DNA of 14,362 nt, from the NCBI GenBank assembly GCA_934650095.1, contig CAKUFT010000037.1, forward strand, positions 1-14,362, given 5' to 3'. Under the pieces are notes generated by a model. The model saw nothing but the letters and a program-made list of their open reading frames with translations, was not told the DNA's origin and searched no databases. This DNA is from an uncultured Collinsella sp. (GTDB taxonomy: Bacteria > Actinomycetota > Coriobacteriia > Coriobacteriales > Coriobacteriaceae). Both the position numbers and the translations under genes were made by a program. This document shows, one piece after another, positions 7,061-14,319 of this stretch. The stretch's first letter is position 1. Each line of letters begins with the position of its first letter.

Positions 7061-7157
7061 TGGGTATCCTCCTTTTGCTATAGCACCCTCACCGGATACG
7101 GCGGTGCTGGAAGTTCATAAACTCTCTTATGATAACCAAAACGGCGCGGCCGAACAC

Positions 7158-9116
7158 CTACGACAGGAAAATCCTCGTCCTGCCGCATGCGTCGATGGCA
7201 ACTGGCAGACGCGTGCCGTCACGCTCGACCAGATAGCGCACCTGCCGACGACGCAAGCAGCCGCGGCAACGGACCTGCCCCGTCGCATCGGTGGCGCAGA
7301 CGCCCTCGGCGGTCAGCAGGCAGTGCTCGCACACCATGAGCTCGGGACGGTCGGCATCGACAGGCCCCAAGACACCGGAACAAGCGGCAAGCCCGGCAAT
7401 ACGCTCCGCATCATTGCCGAGCAACTCGGCCGGCAAGTACACCCGCCCCGCACCAAGTCCGCGCAGCCAGGTAAGCGTGGCCCGATTCGCGCAGAACACC
7501 GGCGCCGCCACGTCAAACGTCACGCCCAGCTCGCGAGCGATCACCACCTGTCCTAGGTTGCGGCAGACGACGCGCCCGGCACGCTGCATCAGTGAGCAGG
7601 TCCGGTCAGCGTCACCCGTGCGGCACACCTCGTCAAGCACCACAACGGCGTCGGACAAATCGAGTTCTCCGCGCGGGTCGGCATCCATCAGCTGCCAAGC
7701 AAAAACCATGCGAGTGGGAACCGCGCACTCCACCAACTCCGTCGACGCACCGCCATCCACCGCAACGTCCTCAAAGGGCAGTACCTCAACGACGCGTGCG
7801 ACAGGCGCGACCGCGTCCGCCTCGGCCCGCATGCGCTCCAGCACCGTCGCCGTCTGCTCCAGCACACCGGCGCTGCGAATCAGATAGACCTCGCAGCCCG
7901 CATCCACCTTGCGTTTGCAATGCACGACAACGCGCTCCCCTGCCGCGGCATTCACCGGACAGGGCACCTGAGGCCAGCGCTTGGGCACATCGGGCTGCGC
8001 GTCAGCGCCCGGATAAAACCGGATCTCGAGTGTATCGCCCGCAGCCACGGCGGCATCGAGCTCGACGGTCACCTCTTCGTGGCCCACAGCCACCAAGCGG
8101 CCCACGCGGACACCCTGGTTAATCGCACGCTCAAAGCTCATGAGCTCGGCACCCGAACGCCCTCGCAGGTACGCATCGGTAAACCCACGGTTAAACGACC
8201 TTCCCAGCTCGCGCTCAAGCTCTTCCACGGTACCGGGGTCCCACGCGCCGTCGCGCAGCATATCGAGCGCCCGGCGCCAAACCCGCACCACGTTGAATAC
8301 GTAATCGGGGTTCTTCATGCGCCCTTCGATCTTGAGCGACGCAACGCCAGCATCTACAAGCTCGGGCAGATGCGCAATACCCAGATAGTCATGCGGACAC
8401 AGCAGACGATCTCCCTCGACGGCGACAACGCTCTGTCCCGCCTCGTCCACTAGGTCGTACGCCAGACGGCACGGCTGTGTGCAGTCGCCGCGCATCGCCG
8501 ATCGTCCACGCCGCAGGGCCGAGAACTCGCACGCCCCCGAGTAACCGATGCATATGGCACCGTGGCAGAAAACCTCAATCGGCACGCCCGTAGCGCACAG
8601 CGCAGCAATCTCGTCGACCGTCAGCTCGCGCGCGGTCGTCACGCGCTCGACTCCCAACTCGTCGGCAGCCAGTCGCACGGCGCCCTCGCTATGGACGCCC
8701 GCCTGCGTGGACAGGTGAATCTCGACCCCGGGAATCGCCGTGCGCAGCGCGCAAGCCAGCCCGGCATCCGCCACGATCAAGGCATCGGCGCCCAGCTCCA
8801 GCGCATGCGCCCCCAGCGCCACGGCATCGGCCAACTCGTCGTCGAACACAAAAACGTTGAGCGTCACGTACACACGCACGCCATGGGCATGCGCCACGTC
8901 GCAGCCACGCGCAAACTCGTCGTCCGTAAAGCCATGCGCGCTCACGCGGGCGTTGAAACCGCCTAGGCCCGCATAGATGGCATCGGCGCCCGCCGCAACA
9001 GCCGCAAGCATCTGGTCGAGTCCGCCCGCCGGCGCCAGCAGCTCGGGCAGCGCCGCACTGACAACATCCAATCCAGTCTCGTATTGTCCGCTCGGCCCCA
9101 TCGCCCGAATCGCCAT
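7158..9116 (-). CDS. Long U32-family protein, RlhA-like RNA hydroxylase candidate
   Basis: A 652-residue member of peptidase family U32. Characterised long members such as E. coli RlhA (about 650 residues) hydroxylate 23S rRNA, and shorter ones (TrhP) hydroxylate tRNA U34, so peptidase is probably a misnomer here. The N-terminal TIM-barrel region has LLAPAGG (26-32) and STQAGVHSEGA (136-146). The signature block at 184-216 holds Cys184, Cys189, Cys196, Cys212 and Cys216. SLKIEGRMKNPDYV follows at 260-273. The C-terminal end carries another Cys cluster (596, 599, 607, 617, 620, 644), with a CxxC pair at each side. The start at 9116 is chosen over the ATG at 9143 because AAGGAG (9129-9124) lies 7 bases ahead of it. 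It is divergent from the PBP gene and lies upstream of tyrS. The RNA target cannot be decided from sequence alone. Confidence 0.85.
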   Translation of the reverse strand: MAIRAMGPSGQYETGLDVVSAALPELLAPAGGLDQMLAAVAAGADAIYAGLGGFNARVSAHGFTDDEFARGCDVAHAHGVRVYVTLNVFVFDDELADAVALGAHALELGADALIVADAGLACALRTAIPGVEIHLSTQAGVHSEGAVRLAADELGVERVTTARELTVDEIAALCATGVPIEVFCHGAICIGYSGACEFSALRRGRSAMRGDCTQPCRLAYDLVDEAGQSVVAVEGDRLLCPHDYLGIAHLPELVDAGVASLKIEGRMKNPDYVFNVVRVWRRALDMLRDGAWDPGTVEELERELGRSFNRGFTDAYLRGRSGAELMSFERAINQGVRVGRLVAVGHEEVTVELDAAVAAGDTLEIRFYPGADAQPDVPKRWPQVPCPVNAAAGERVVVHCKRKVDAGCEVYLIRSAGVLEQTATVLERMRAEADAVAPVARVVEVLPFEDVAVDGGASTELVECAVPTRMVFAWQLMDADPRGELDLSDAVVVLDEVCRTGDADRTCSLMQRAGRVVCRNLGQVVIARELGVTFDVAAPVFCANRATLTWLRGLGAGRVYLPAELLGNDAERIAGLAACSGVLGPVDADRPELMVCEHCLLTAEGVCATDATGQVRCRGCLRRRQVRYLVERDGTRLPVAIDACGRTRIFLS

Positions 9117-9123
9117 CGACAAA

Positions 9124-9129
9124 CTCCTT
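9124..9129 (-). promoter_or_regulatory. Ribosome-binding site deciding the U32 gene start
   Basis: AAGGAG on the minus strand with a 7-base spacer to the ATG at 9116. It lies within the nine extra codons implied by the upstream ATG at 9143, which has no such element. Confidence 0.8.
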
Positions 9130-9265
9130 ACCAAGGTATGCATTCACTCTGAAAAATGCCGTCTTCCAGCATACACGAGGCCTCGCGCGCCCCGTTTGGT
9201 TTATCGTGTAATAACTTATGTCCATCCTGCCCCGACGGCACATCCACCGTCCGGCACGACATACC

Positions 9266-9271
9266 TGGAGG
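9266..9271 (+). promoter_or_regulatory. Ribosome-binding site deciding the PBP start
   Basis: TGGAGG with a 7-base spacer to the ATG at 9279. The frame is open back to 9156, but that extension is Cys-rich, precedes the membrane anchor, and overlaps the divergent promoter region. Confidence 0.85.
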
Positions 9272-9278
9272 TCAATAT

Positions 9279-11471
9279 ATGGGTCCTCGCCAACGACAGG
9301 GACACAGCCGTTCAAAGACGCACGCCCTGCCCATAATCCTACTCTCGTTTTTGGGCTTTCTGCTGATTGCGGGCGTGGCGTTTGGCATCGGCATGGTCGG
9401 CAATGTCAACCGCTGGCTGTCCGATCTGCCCGACTACACCGACGCCAACGCGTATCTGGTGAGCGAGCCCACCGAGATCGTCGACTGCAACGGCAACAAG
9501 ATCGCGAGCTTCTACACGCAAAACCGCAAGTCCATCACCAAGGACGAGGTCTCCCCCTACGTGCTGCAGGGCACCGTTGACGTCGAGGACGAGCGCTTCT
9601 ACGAGCACGGCGGTATCGACCTGTGGGGTATCGCGCGTGCTGCGGTGGCAACCCTCGGCGGCGGGCACGAAGGCGCCTCGACTATCACCCAACAGCTGGT
9701 GCGCAACACCATCCTGCAGGAGGAGCAGTTCGACTCGACCATCGAGCGCAAGGTGCGCGAGGCCTACATCGCCGTCAAGATGGAGGACATGTACTCCAAA
9801 GACGAGATCCTCATGATGTACCTCAACACCATCTATTACGGCCACGGCGCCTACGGTATTGAGGCCGCGGCCGAGACCTATCTGTCCAAGAGCGCCGCCG
9901 ACCTCACCCTGAGCGAAGCCGCACTGTTGATCGGCCTTCCCAACTCGCCCTCGCAGTACGACCCCACGGTCAACCCCGACCTGGCGCTGTCCCGTCGCAA
10001 CAAGGTCCTCGACAACATGTTGCGCCTGGGCCACATCACCCAGGAGGAGCACGATGCCGCACAGGCCGAGCCCATCACCCTCAATGTGACCGAAATCTCG
10101 GGCAGCGGCGTCGACGTATACTCGCAGCCCTACTTTGTCTCCTACGTCAAGCAGCTGCTGGAGCAGGAGTTCTCGACCGACGTGCTCTTTAAGGGCGGCC
10201 TGACCGTCAAGACCACCATCGACCCCACGATGCAGCAGGTGGCAGAGAATGCCGTCCGCGAGCAGCTCGACACGCTCTCGCTTGACGGCCTGGACATGGG
10301 CATGGTCGTCGTCGACCCCAAGACCGGCTACATCAAGTGCATGGTGGGCGGCTACGACTACAACGCCGACGAGAACCACGTAAACCATGCCACGGCCAAG
10401 CGTCCCGTCGGCTCCACCTTTAAGGCCTTTACGCTGGCAACTGCCATCCAAAACGGCATGAACCCCAACGTTACCCTCAACTGCAACTCGCCGCTCAAGG
10501 CCAAGGGCACCACGACCGAGGTCCAAAATTACGCCAACCAGAGCTATGGCAACATCACGCTTAAGCAGGCGACGGCATACTCCTCCAACACCGGCTACAT
10601 CCAGGTGGCAGAAGCCGTCGGCAACAGCAAGATCATCTCGCTCGTCAAAAAGCTCGGCATCGACCCCGCCAAGGACAACATCGAGGACGTTCCCGTCATG
10701 ACCCTCGGCACCGGCTCGATCTCGCCGCTCGAGATGGCCGCCGCCTACGCGACGTTTGCCAACGGCGGCTACTATCGCCAGCCGATCGCCATCACCGAGA
10801 TTGACTCTCGTACCGGTTCGGTGCTGTACCAGCACACCGACAATCCCTCACAGGTGCTTACCGAGGGCGAGGCCGCCGCGGTCACCGATGTTCTGTCCGG
10901 CGTCATGAAGGGCAGCGGTACGGGTGCTGCCGGCGCCCTGAGCGTCAACCAGCCCTATGCCGGCAAGACGGGCACCACCGACAACACCACCAACCTGTGG
11001 TTCTGCGGCTATACCCCGCAGCTGGCGTGCGCCCTGTGGACCGGCTATTCCGCGGGCGAGATCCCCATCCAAAAGTACGGCACGGACCTGCTGGGCGACA
11101 GCACCAACCTGCCTGTCTTTAAGCGGTTTATGAACACCGTCCTGACCGGTACCGAGCGCGAGGAGTTTGCGACCGGAACGGCGCCCACCTACAAGAACAA
11201 CAGCGTCTGGAAGTTCTACGGCACCAACAACACCAAGAAGTCGGAGAACGACGACAAGGACAAGGACGAAGACGAAGAGGAAACCACCACAACGACTACC
11301 ACGACGACCACGACCACCGAGACCACGGGCGGCGACACCACCGGCGGCACCGGTACGACCGGTGGCTCGACGGGCGGCTCCACTGGTGGTTCGACCGGCG
11401 GCGATGGCGACACTCCTACGCCCACGCCCACTCCCGACCCCTCGCCCACGCCTGACGATACGGTCGGCTAA
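9279..11471 (+). CDS. Class A penicillin-binding protein (PBP1A type)
   Basis: A 730-residue bifunctional peptidoglycan synthase, polymerising lipid II and cross-linking stem peptides outside the membrane. A short basic N-terminus precedes one membrane segment at about 17-40. The GT51 domain has EDERFYEHGG with catalytic Glu103, TITQQLVRN (135-143) and the YYGHGAYGIEAAA block (186-198). The transpeptidase domain has the active-site Ser379 in STFK (379-382), SSN at 435-437 and KTGT at 563-566, all intact. After about residue 650 comes an unusual tail: a Lys/Asp/Glu stretch, twelve Thr in a row (669-680), GGSTGGS-type repeats, and a TPTPTPTPDPSPTPD end. Such tails occur in Gram-positive PBPs and are probably disordered and wall-spanning. 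The start is set by TGGAGG (9266-9271). A terminator follows at 11494-11532. Confidence 0.95.
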   Translation: MGPRQRQGHSRSKTHALPIILLSFLGFLLIAGVAFGIGMVGNVNRWLSDLPDYTDANAYLVSEPTEIVDCNGNKIASFYTQNRKSITKDEVSPYVLQGTVDVEDERFYEHGGIDLWGIARAAVATLGGGHEGASTITQQLVRNTILQEEQFDSTIERKVREAYIAVKMEDMYSKDEILMMYLNTIYYGHGAYGIEAAAETYLSKSAADLTLSEAALLIGLPNSPSQYDPTVNPDLALSRRNKVLDNMLRLGHITQEEHDAAQAEPITLNVTEISGSGVDVYSQPYFVSYVKQLLEQEFSTDVLFKGGLTVKTTIDPTMQQVAENAVREQLDTLSLDGLDMGMVVVDPKTGYIKCMVGGYDYNADENHVNHATAKRPVGSTFKAFTLATAIQNGMNPNVTLNCNSPLKAKGTTTEVQNYANQSYGNITLKQATAYSSNTGYIQVAEAVGNSKIISLVKKLGIDPAKDNIEDVPVMTLGTGSISPLEMAAAYATFANGGYYRQPIAITEIDSRTGSVLYQHTDNPSQVLTEGEAAAVTDVLSGVMKGSGTGAAGALSVNQPYAGKTGTTDNTTNLWFCGYTPQLACALWTGYSAGEIPIQKYGTDLLGDSTNLPVFKRFMNTVLTGTEREEFATGTAPTYKNNSVWKFYGTNNTKKSENDDKDKDEDEEETTTTTTTTTTTTETTGGDTTGGTGTTGGSTGGSTGGSTGGDGDTPTPTPTPDPSPTPDDTVG
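11280..11459 (+). repeat. Low-complexity coding repeats in the PBP tail
   Basis: Threonine codons (ACN) run for twelve triplets at about 11283-11318, followed by imperfect 12-base repeats coding for GGST and then ACN/CCN alternation coding for TP pairs. Synonymous codons vary throughout, so the DNA is less repetitive than the protein, which suggests selection on composition more than recent slippage. Confidence 0.75.
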
Positions 11472-11493
11472 GAAGTACGCGACTAAAGCCAAC

Positions 11494-11532
11494 AAGGCCC
11501 CGAGCAGCTTATTGAACTGCTCGGGGCCTTTT
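11494..11532 (+). terminator. Intrinsic terminator after the PBP gene
   Basis: AAGGCCCCGAGCAG (11494-11507) pairs perfectly with CTGCTCGGGGCCTT (11517-11530) over a 9-base loop, and TTTT (11529-11532) overlaps and follows the 3' arm. It is 22 bases past the stop codon. Confidence 0.95.
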
Positions 11533-11573
11533 AGTTTGAAGCGACCTGGTGGGCGGTCTTTATACCGGCAAAC

Positions 11574-11606
11574 AAAAAGGGGTACCGACCAACGTCGATA
11601 CCCCTT
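11574..11606 (-). terminator. Intrinsic terminator after argR
   Basis: AAGGGGTACCGAC (11577-11589) pairs with GTCGATACCCCTT (11594-11606) with one mismatch and a 4-base loop. On the minus strand the stem is followed by TTTTT (11578-11574). It faces the PBP terminator, giving a back-to-back pair between convergent genes. Confidence 0.92.
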
Positions 11607-11655
11607 ACAAGCCACTATGTCAGCGCACACAATGCCGAGCGCACGACCCGCACGC

Positions 11656-12093
11656 CTACTTGCGAGAATTGCTCAGCTTATTGATCAGCGCCTCGAGACG
11701 CTCGCCGTCCTCGGCCGTCTGGGCAATAACCAAAATCGTATCGTTGCCGGCAAGCGAGCCAAGCACATCGGGCAACTCTGCCGCATCAACGGCGGCGGCG
11801 ATGCCGGAAGCCGTGCCAGGCTGAGCCTTGATCATAACCAGATTATCGGTACGCAGGACGCCCGTTACGAGCTCGGAAACCATACGCTGCAGGTGCAAGT
11901 CCTCTGCCAGAACATAGATGCCCTCGGGGAGCTTACGCAGCCCCATGTCGGCAATATCGCGAGAGACAGTCGCCTGCGTGCAATCAAAGCCCATAGCACG
12001 GAGCTCATCAACCAGCACGCGCTGCGTGCGGACATCCTTATTGCGCACAATATCTCTAATGGCATCCTGGCGCCCATTGCGTTTTTTAGCCAT
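11656..12093 (-). CDS. argR: Arginine repressor, ArgR/AhrC family
   Basis: A 145-residue hexameric-type transcription regulator that normally binds arginine and represses arginine biosynthesis or activates catabolism. The N-terminal winged helix-turn-helix contains TQATVSRDIADMGLRKLP (39-56), with the Ser-Arg pair that reads DNA in this family. The C-terminal oligomerisation and ligand domain has PGTASGIAAAVD (92-103) and GSLAGNDTI (112-120). The last motif is usually GTIAGDDTI. Here the first Asp, equivalent to Asp128 in E. coli, is Asn117, while Asp118 is kept. The start at 12093 is chosen because family similarity starts there and a GGAGAGAGGG stretch precedes it. An upstream in-frame TTG at 12126 would add 11 residues containing that site. 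No arginine genes are in the window. A terminator follows at 11574-11606. Confidence 0.94.
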   Translation of the reverse strand: MAKKRNGRQDAIRDIVRNKDVRTQRVLVDELRAMGFDCTQATVSRDIADMGLRKLPEGIYVLAEDLHLQRMVSELVTGVLRTDNLVMIKAQPGTASGIAAAVDAAELPDVLGSLAGNDTILVIAQTAEDGERLEALINKLSNSRK

Positions 12094-12098
12094 ACAAA

Positions 12099-12108
12099 CC
12101 CTCTCTCC
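12099..12108 (-). promoter_or_regulatory. Ribosome-binding site deciding the argR start
   Basis: GGAGAGAGGG on the minus strand, ending 5 bases before the ATG at 12093. It supports that ATG over the upstream TTG at 12126. Confidence 0.7.
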
Positions 12109-12126
12109 AAAAGATGGCGGAGACAA

Positions 12127-12141
12127 TCAATCAGTGATTGA
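12127..12141 (-). promoter_or_regulatory. 15-bp palindrome upstream of argR
   Basis: TCAATCA and TGATTGA flank a single central base, giving a perfect odd palindrome about 20 bases ahead of the argR ribosome-binding site. Its size and place suit an operator for autoregulation, but it does not match the classical ARG box (TGAAT with ATTCA). Confidence 0.4.
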
Positions 12142-12186
12142 ATAGTTTAACGCTATTTGAAGGCTTTTGTGTATAAGAACGCATTT

Positions 12187-12214
12187 CGAAACAATTCTAT
12201 GCAAGTTTGTTTCG
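12187..12214 (-). promoter_or_regulatory. AT-rich dyad between the glycosyltransferase and argR
   Basis: CGAAACAA (12187-12194) and TTGTTTCG (12207-12214) form an 8-bp inverted repeat around 12 bases. It lies 12 bases past the glycosyltransferase stop without a T-run. It could be a weak 3' structure of that gene or part of the argR control region. I found no well-spaced promoter hexamers in 12094-12225. Confidence 0.35.
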
Positions 12215-12225
12215 TAATGAGCCGT

Positions 12226-13266
12226 TTAGGCGGTTTTTGCGCCCGTCCGGTTAAGAAAAGCTGCCAGATGCGTACACATCACGCAGCGCGCGGGCTTGGC
12301 GCTGGCGATCGGCCCAAACAACAGACCCAGTCCCCGATGGTTGTCCTTGAGCGCGGCGACCATCTGACGGGTTCTAGGCGCCTCGAGCATATCACGCATG
12401 CGGGCGGAACGCTCGATTGACGACACCCCATGCGGGCTCAGACACAAATTCTCGATGCAGGCGACCAGTCCGGCAAAGTAGAACTTTTGGCTTGCCAGCT
12501 TGAGCCGACCACCGCTATCTGCTTCCGAGAGTGAGTCCGCAAGCTCGTCGAGCGCTCGGGCGTCATCGGCTACCCTAGCATACATGGTGGGATCAAAGGC
12601 ATCTGTAAGCTTAGGCGCCACCGCGTGGAAACAAGCGTCGCCGCAGCCGGAGACGCGCTGCGCCTGCGAGAGCGCATATGCCATAAACTCAACCGTACGG
12701 TACGCCTTGCCGTGTGACAGGCATGCCTCAAACAGCAGACGGCTATACATCACGCCAGAGGTCTGAACGACTAGGCCGCCTAAAATCAGCTGGGGCAGCC
12801 CGGCCACCATCGAAGATTTGCTATCAATGGAAATATGAGTAGCATCCAAGACGCGCGAATGGCGCTCTCGATGTGCATCATAGCGATCGAGCGACACCGT
12901 GGGGAACACTATGTCTGCCGCAGTATCGCACGCGATATCGACCATCTTGGAAAGGGATTGCGGAGCAAACCACTCATCGGCGTTCATGGCGATGATTTGA
13001 GAGCCGCGCGAGGCAGCAAAACCGGCACGAAGACACGCGCCGCGCTTCGCGTCCTCGACGTCAATCAAATCAATATGGATGTCCCTGTCGGCAGCAACTT
13101 GAAGCGAATGGCGCACACCGGGCGCAGCATCGCGGCAGACAACGACAATCTGCAAATCGTAGAGGTCTTGGTTCTGGATACTCTCGAGCGCACGCATCGC
13201 ATAGCTGGGCGAACCTTCTACCACAAGGATCACCGAAAGTCGCGGATGCGAGCCACGTCGAACCAA
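12226..13266 (-). CDS. Family 2 glycosyltransferase
   Basis: A 346-residue protein with a GT2-type (GT-A fold) N-terminal half. The start of the fold is RLSVILVVEG (9-18), and ALESIQNQDLYDLQIVVV (26-43) is typical of these enzymes. The segment CLRAGFAASRGSQIIAMNAD (78-97) contains NAD at 95-97 in the place of the DxD metal site. The C-terminal half has no domain I recognise and ends with a Cys pair (328, 331). No signal peptide or clear membrane helix is seen, so it is probably cytoplasmic and may act on a cell-surface glycan precursor; donor and acceptor are unknown. The only reasonable start is TTG at 13266, preceded by GAGAGGA (13281-13275) at 8 bases. It has no glycan-cluster neighbours, being between truA and argR, about 160 and 130 bases away. 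Confidence 0.8.
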   Translation of the reverse strand: MVRRGSHPRLSVILVVEGSPSYAMRALESIQNQDLYDLQIVVVCRDAAPGVRHSLQVAADRDIHIDLIDVEDAKRGACLRAGFAASRGSQIIAMNADEWFAPQSLSKMVDIACDTAADIVFPTVSLDRYDAHRERHSRVLDATHISIDSKSSMVAGLPQLILGGLVVQTSGVMYSRLLFEACLSHGKAYRTVEFMAYALSQAQRVSGCGDACFHAVAPKLTDAFDPTMYARVADDARALDELADSLSEADSGGRLKLASQKFYFAGLVACIENLCLSPHGVSSIERSARMRDMLEAPRTRQMVAALKDNHRGLGLLFGPIASAKPARCVMCTHLAAFLNRTGAKTA

Positions 13267-13274
13267 ATTATCCG

Positions 13275-13281
13275 TCCTCTC
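13275..13281 (-). promoter_or_regulatory. Ribosome-binding site supporting a TTG start
   Basis: GAGAGGA on the minus strand, 8 bases ahead of TTG at 13266. There is no in-frame ATG before the first GT2 strand, so the non-ATG start is favoured. Confidence 0.6.
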
Positions 13282-13400
13282 GACAGCAATGAATCAAACC
13301 GTGGTTCATGGTACACCCCGGCAATAAAAGCAATGAGACACTGGTTGTATTGCACGCCAAGAACAGATGTTGCACACGCGCAGCCCACAGATGACAGGTG

Positions 13401-13419
13401 TCGACGCACGACGCGTCGA
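13401..13419 (-). other. Short hairpin after truA
   Basis: TCGACGC (13401-13407) pairs with GCGTCGA (13413-13419) over a 5-base loop, 8 bases past the truA stop. No T-run follows on the minus strand, so it is at best a weak or factor-assisted terminator. The rest of 13267-13427 shows nothing I can assign. Confidence 0.35.
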
Positions 13420-13427
13420 GCCCTCCC

Positions 13428-14252
13428 CTACTCGAGCACGACAAGCTCGGCGGGATCGTAATCCACGCCCATAAACGTAAGGCCGCAGGCAGGAGCCGTG
13501 GGACCCGCAGCGGTACGGTCGCGAGCATTGATAACCTCGCGCATCCACTCGGGTTCACGGCGATGCATGCCAATCTCGACAAGCGTGCCCACGATCGTAC
13601 GGACCATCGAATGCAGAAACGCATTGCCCTCGATGGTGAACGTCAGAATGTCCTCGCCAAACGCAACCTCATGGCCAAATTCGGCACGCATCACGCAGCG
13701 ATGTGTGGGCTTGCCAACGGCCGAAGCAACCTTGCAAAAGCTTTTAAAGTCCTGCTCGCCCAGCAGCGCAGGGCAGGCGGCAGACATAGCCTCAACATCC
13801 AAGGGATAGCGATGCCACCACACGGCACCGCGGGACAGCACGGGGCGTGCATCTCGATCGGCAATACGGTACGTATACGTACGGGAGCGCGCGTCAAAAC
13901 GCGCAGAAAAGCCCTTACGAGCCTTGTAGACCTCGTTTATGGCGATATCTTTGGGCAGGAGGGCATCCATAGCCCGCAGCCACCTACGGCGCGTCAGAGC
14001 AAGCTCAGCGTCCGTTACGGGTACGCTGATGTACTGAGCCACCGCATGTACGCCGGCATCGGTACGTCCCGCACACGTCAGGTCGATCGGGCGGCGCAAC
14101 AGCGTCTCGATAGCGCGACGAAGCTCGCCCGCAACCGTCGTCTGTCCCGGCTGCTCGGCAAATCCGCTATAGGACGAGCCGTCATAGGCCACACGAAACA
14201 CCAACGTGGCATCGAGCTCGGGAATCGAATTGAAATCAGACGGCGCGGTCAT
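13428..14252 (-). CDS. truA: tRNA pseudouridine synthase A
   Basis: A 274-residue TruA, converting uridines 38-40 of the tRNA anticodon stem to pseudouridine. Catalytic Asp65 lies in the family signature AGRTDAGVHA (61-70). Also typical are FRVAYDGSSYSGF (19-31), ARFDARSRTYTYRI (117-130), FLHSMVRTIVGTL (212-224) and the C-terminal ARDR...AGPTAPACGL (243-258). Length is normal. The ATG at 14252 is chosen because GGGAG (14262-14258) lies 5 bases ahead. In-frame TTG codons at 14267 and 14264 would start inside or before that site. The gene lies just downstream of a strong terminator (14288-14318), leaving 35 bases between the T-run and the ATG. Its transcription therefore needs read-through or the promoter proposed at 14320-14347. 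In many bacteria truA follows rpoA and rplQ, which fits the partial gene at the window edge. Confidence 0.96.
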   Translation of the reverse strand: MTAPSDFNSIPELDATLVFRVAYDGSSYSGFAEQPGQTTVAGELRRAIETLLRRPIDLTCAGRTDAGVHAVAQYISVPVTDAELALTRRRWLRAMDALLPKDIAINEVYKARKGFSARFDARSRTYTYRIADRDARPVLSRGAVWWHRYPLDVEAMSAACPALLGEQDFKSFCKVASAVGKPTHRCVMRAEFGHEVAFGEDILTFTIEGNAFLHSMVRTIVGTLVEIGMHRREPEWMREVINARDRTAAGPTAPACGLTFMGVDYDPAELVVLE

Positions 14253-14257
14253 GGGCG

Positions 14258-14262
14258 CTCCC
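14258..14262 (-). promoter_or_regulatory. Ribosome-binding site deciding the truA start
   Basis: GGGAG on the minus strand with a 5-base spacer to the ATG at 14252. It rules against the upstream TTG codons as starts. Confidence 0.75.
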
Positions 14263-14287
14263 AACAAACAATCAACGGTATCGCGAC

Positions 14288-14318
14288 AAAAAAAGAGGGG
14301 TACGCGAACGTACCCCTC
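14288..14318 (-). terminator. Intrinsic terminator with UUCG loop, upstream of truA
   Basis: A perfect 10-bp stem (14295-14304 with 14309-14318) has a 4-base loop that reads TTCG on the minus strand, an extra-stable tetraloop. Seven T follow (14294-14288). It lies 26 bases past the stop of the upstream gene and should end that operon. Confidence 0.95.
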
Positions 14319-14319
14319 G

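Larger units (their letters stand above)
9117..9278. promoter_or_regulatory. Divergent intergenic region, U32 gene and PBP gene
   Basis: These 162 bases must hold promoters for both directions because the flanking genes diverge. An AT-rich segment at about 9194-9222 (TTGGTT then GTAATAACTTATG) is the likeliest core, but no pair of hexamers has good spacing, so I do not assign one. A 10-base perfect palindrome CGAGGCCTCG lies at 9177-9186. No gene or RNA is evident. Confidence 0.4.

Noticed and set aside
7061..7157. T-box leader for tyrS (AGGGTG seen on the minus strand)
   Set aside because: The gap is only 97 bases, without a stem I, a specifier loop or the ACCGCG half of the T-box sequence.
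12976..12984. NAD in place of the DxD motif in the glycosyltransferase as a sign of lost activity
   Set aside because: NADD/NSDD-type variants are common in active GT2 enzymes; the last Asp (Asp97) and following Glu are retained, so inactivity cannot be argued.
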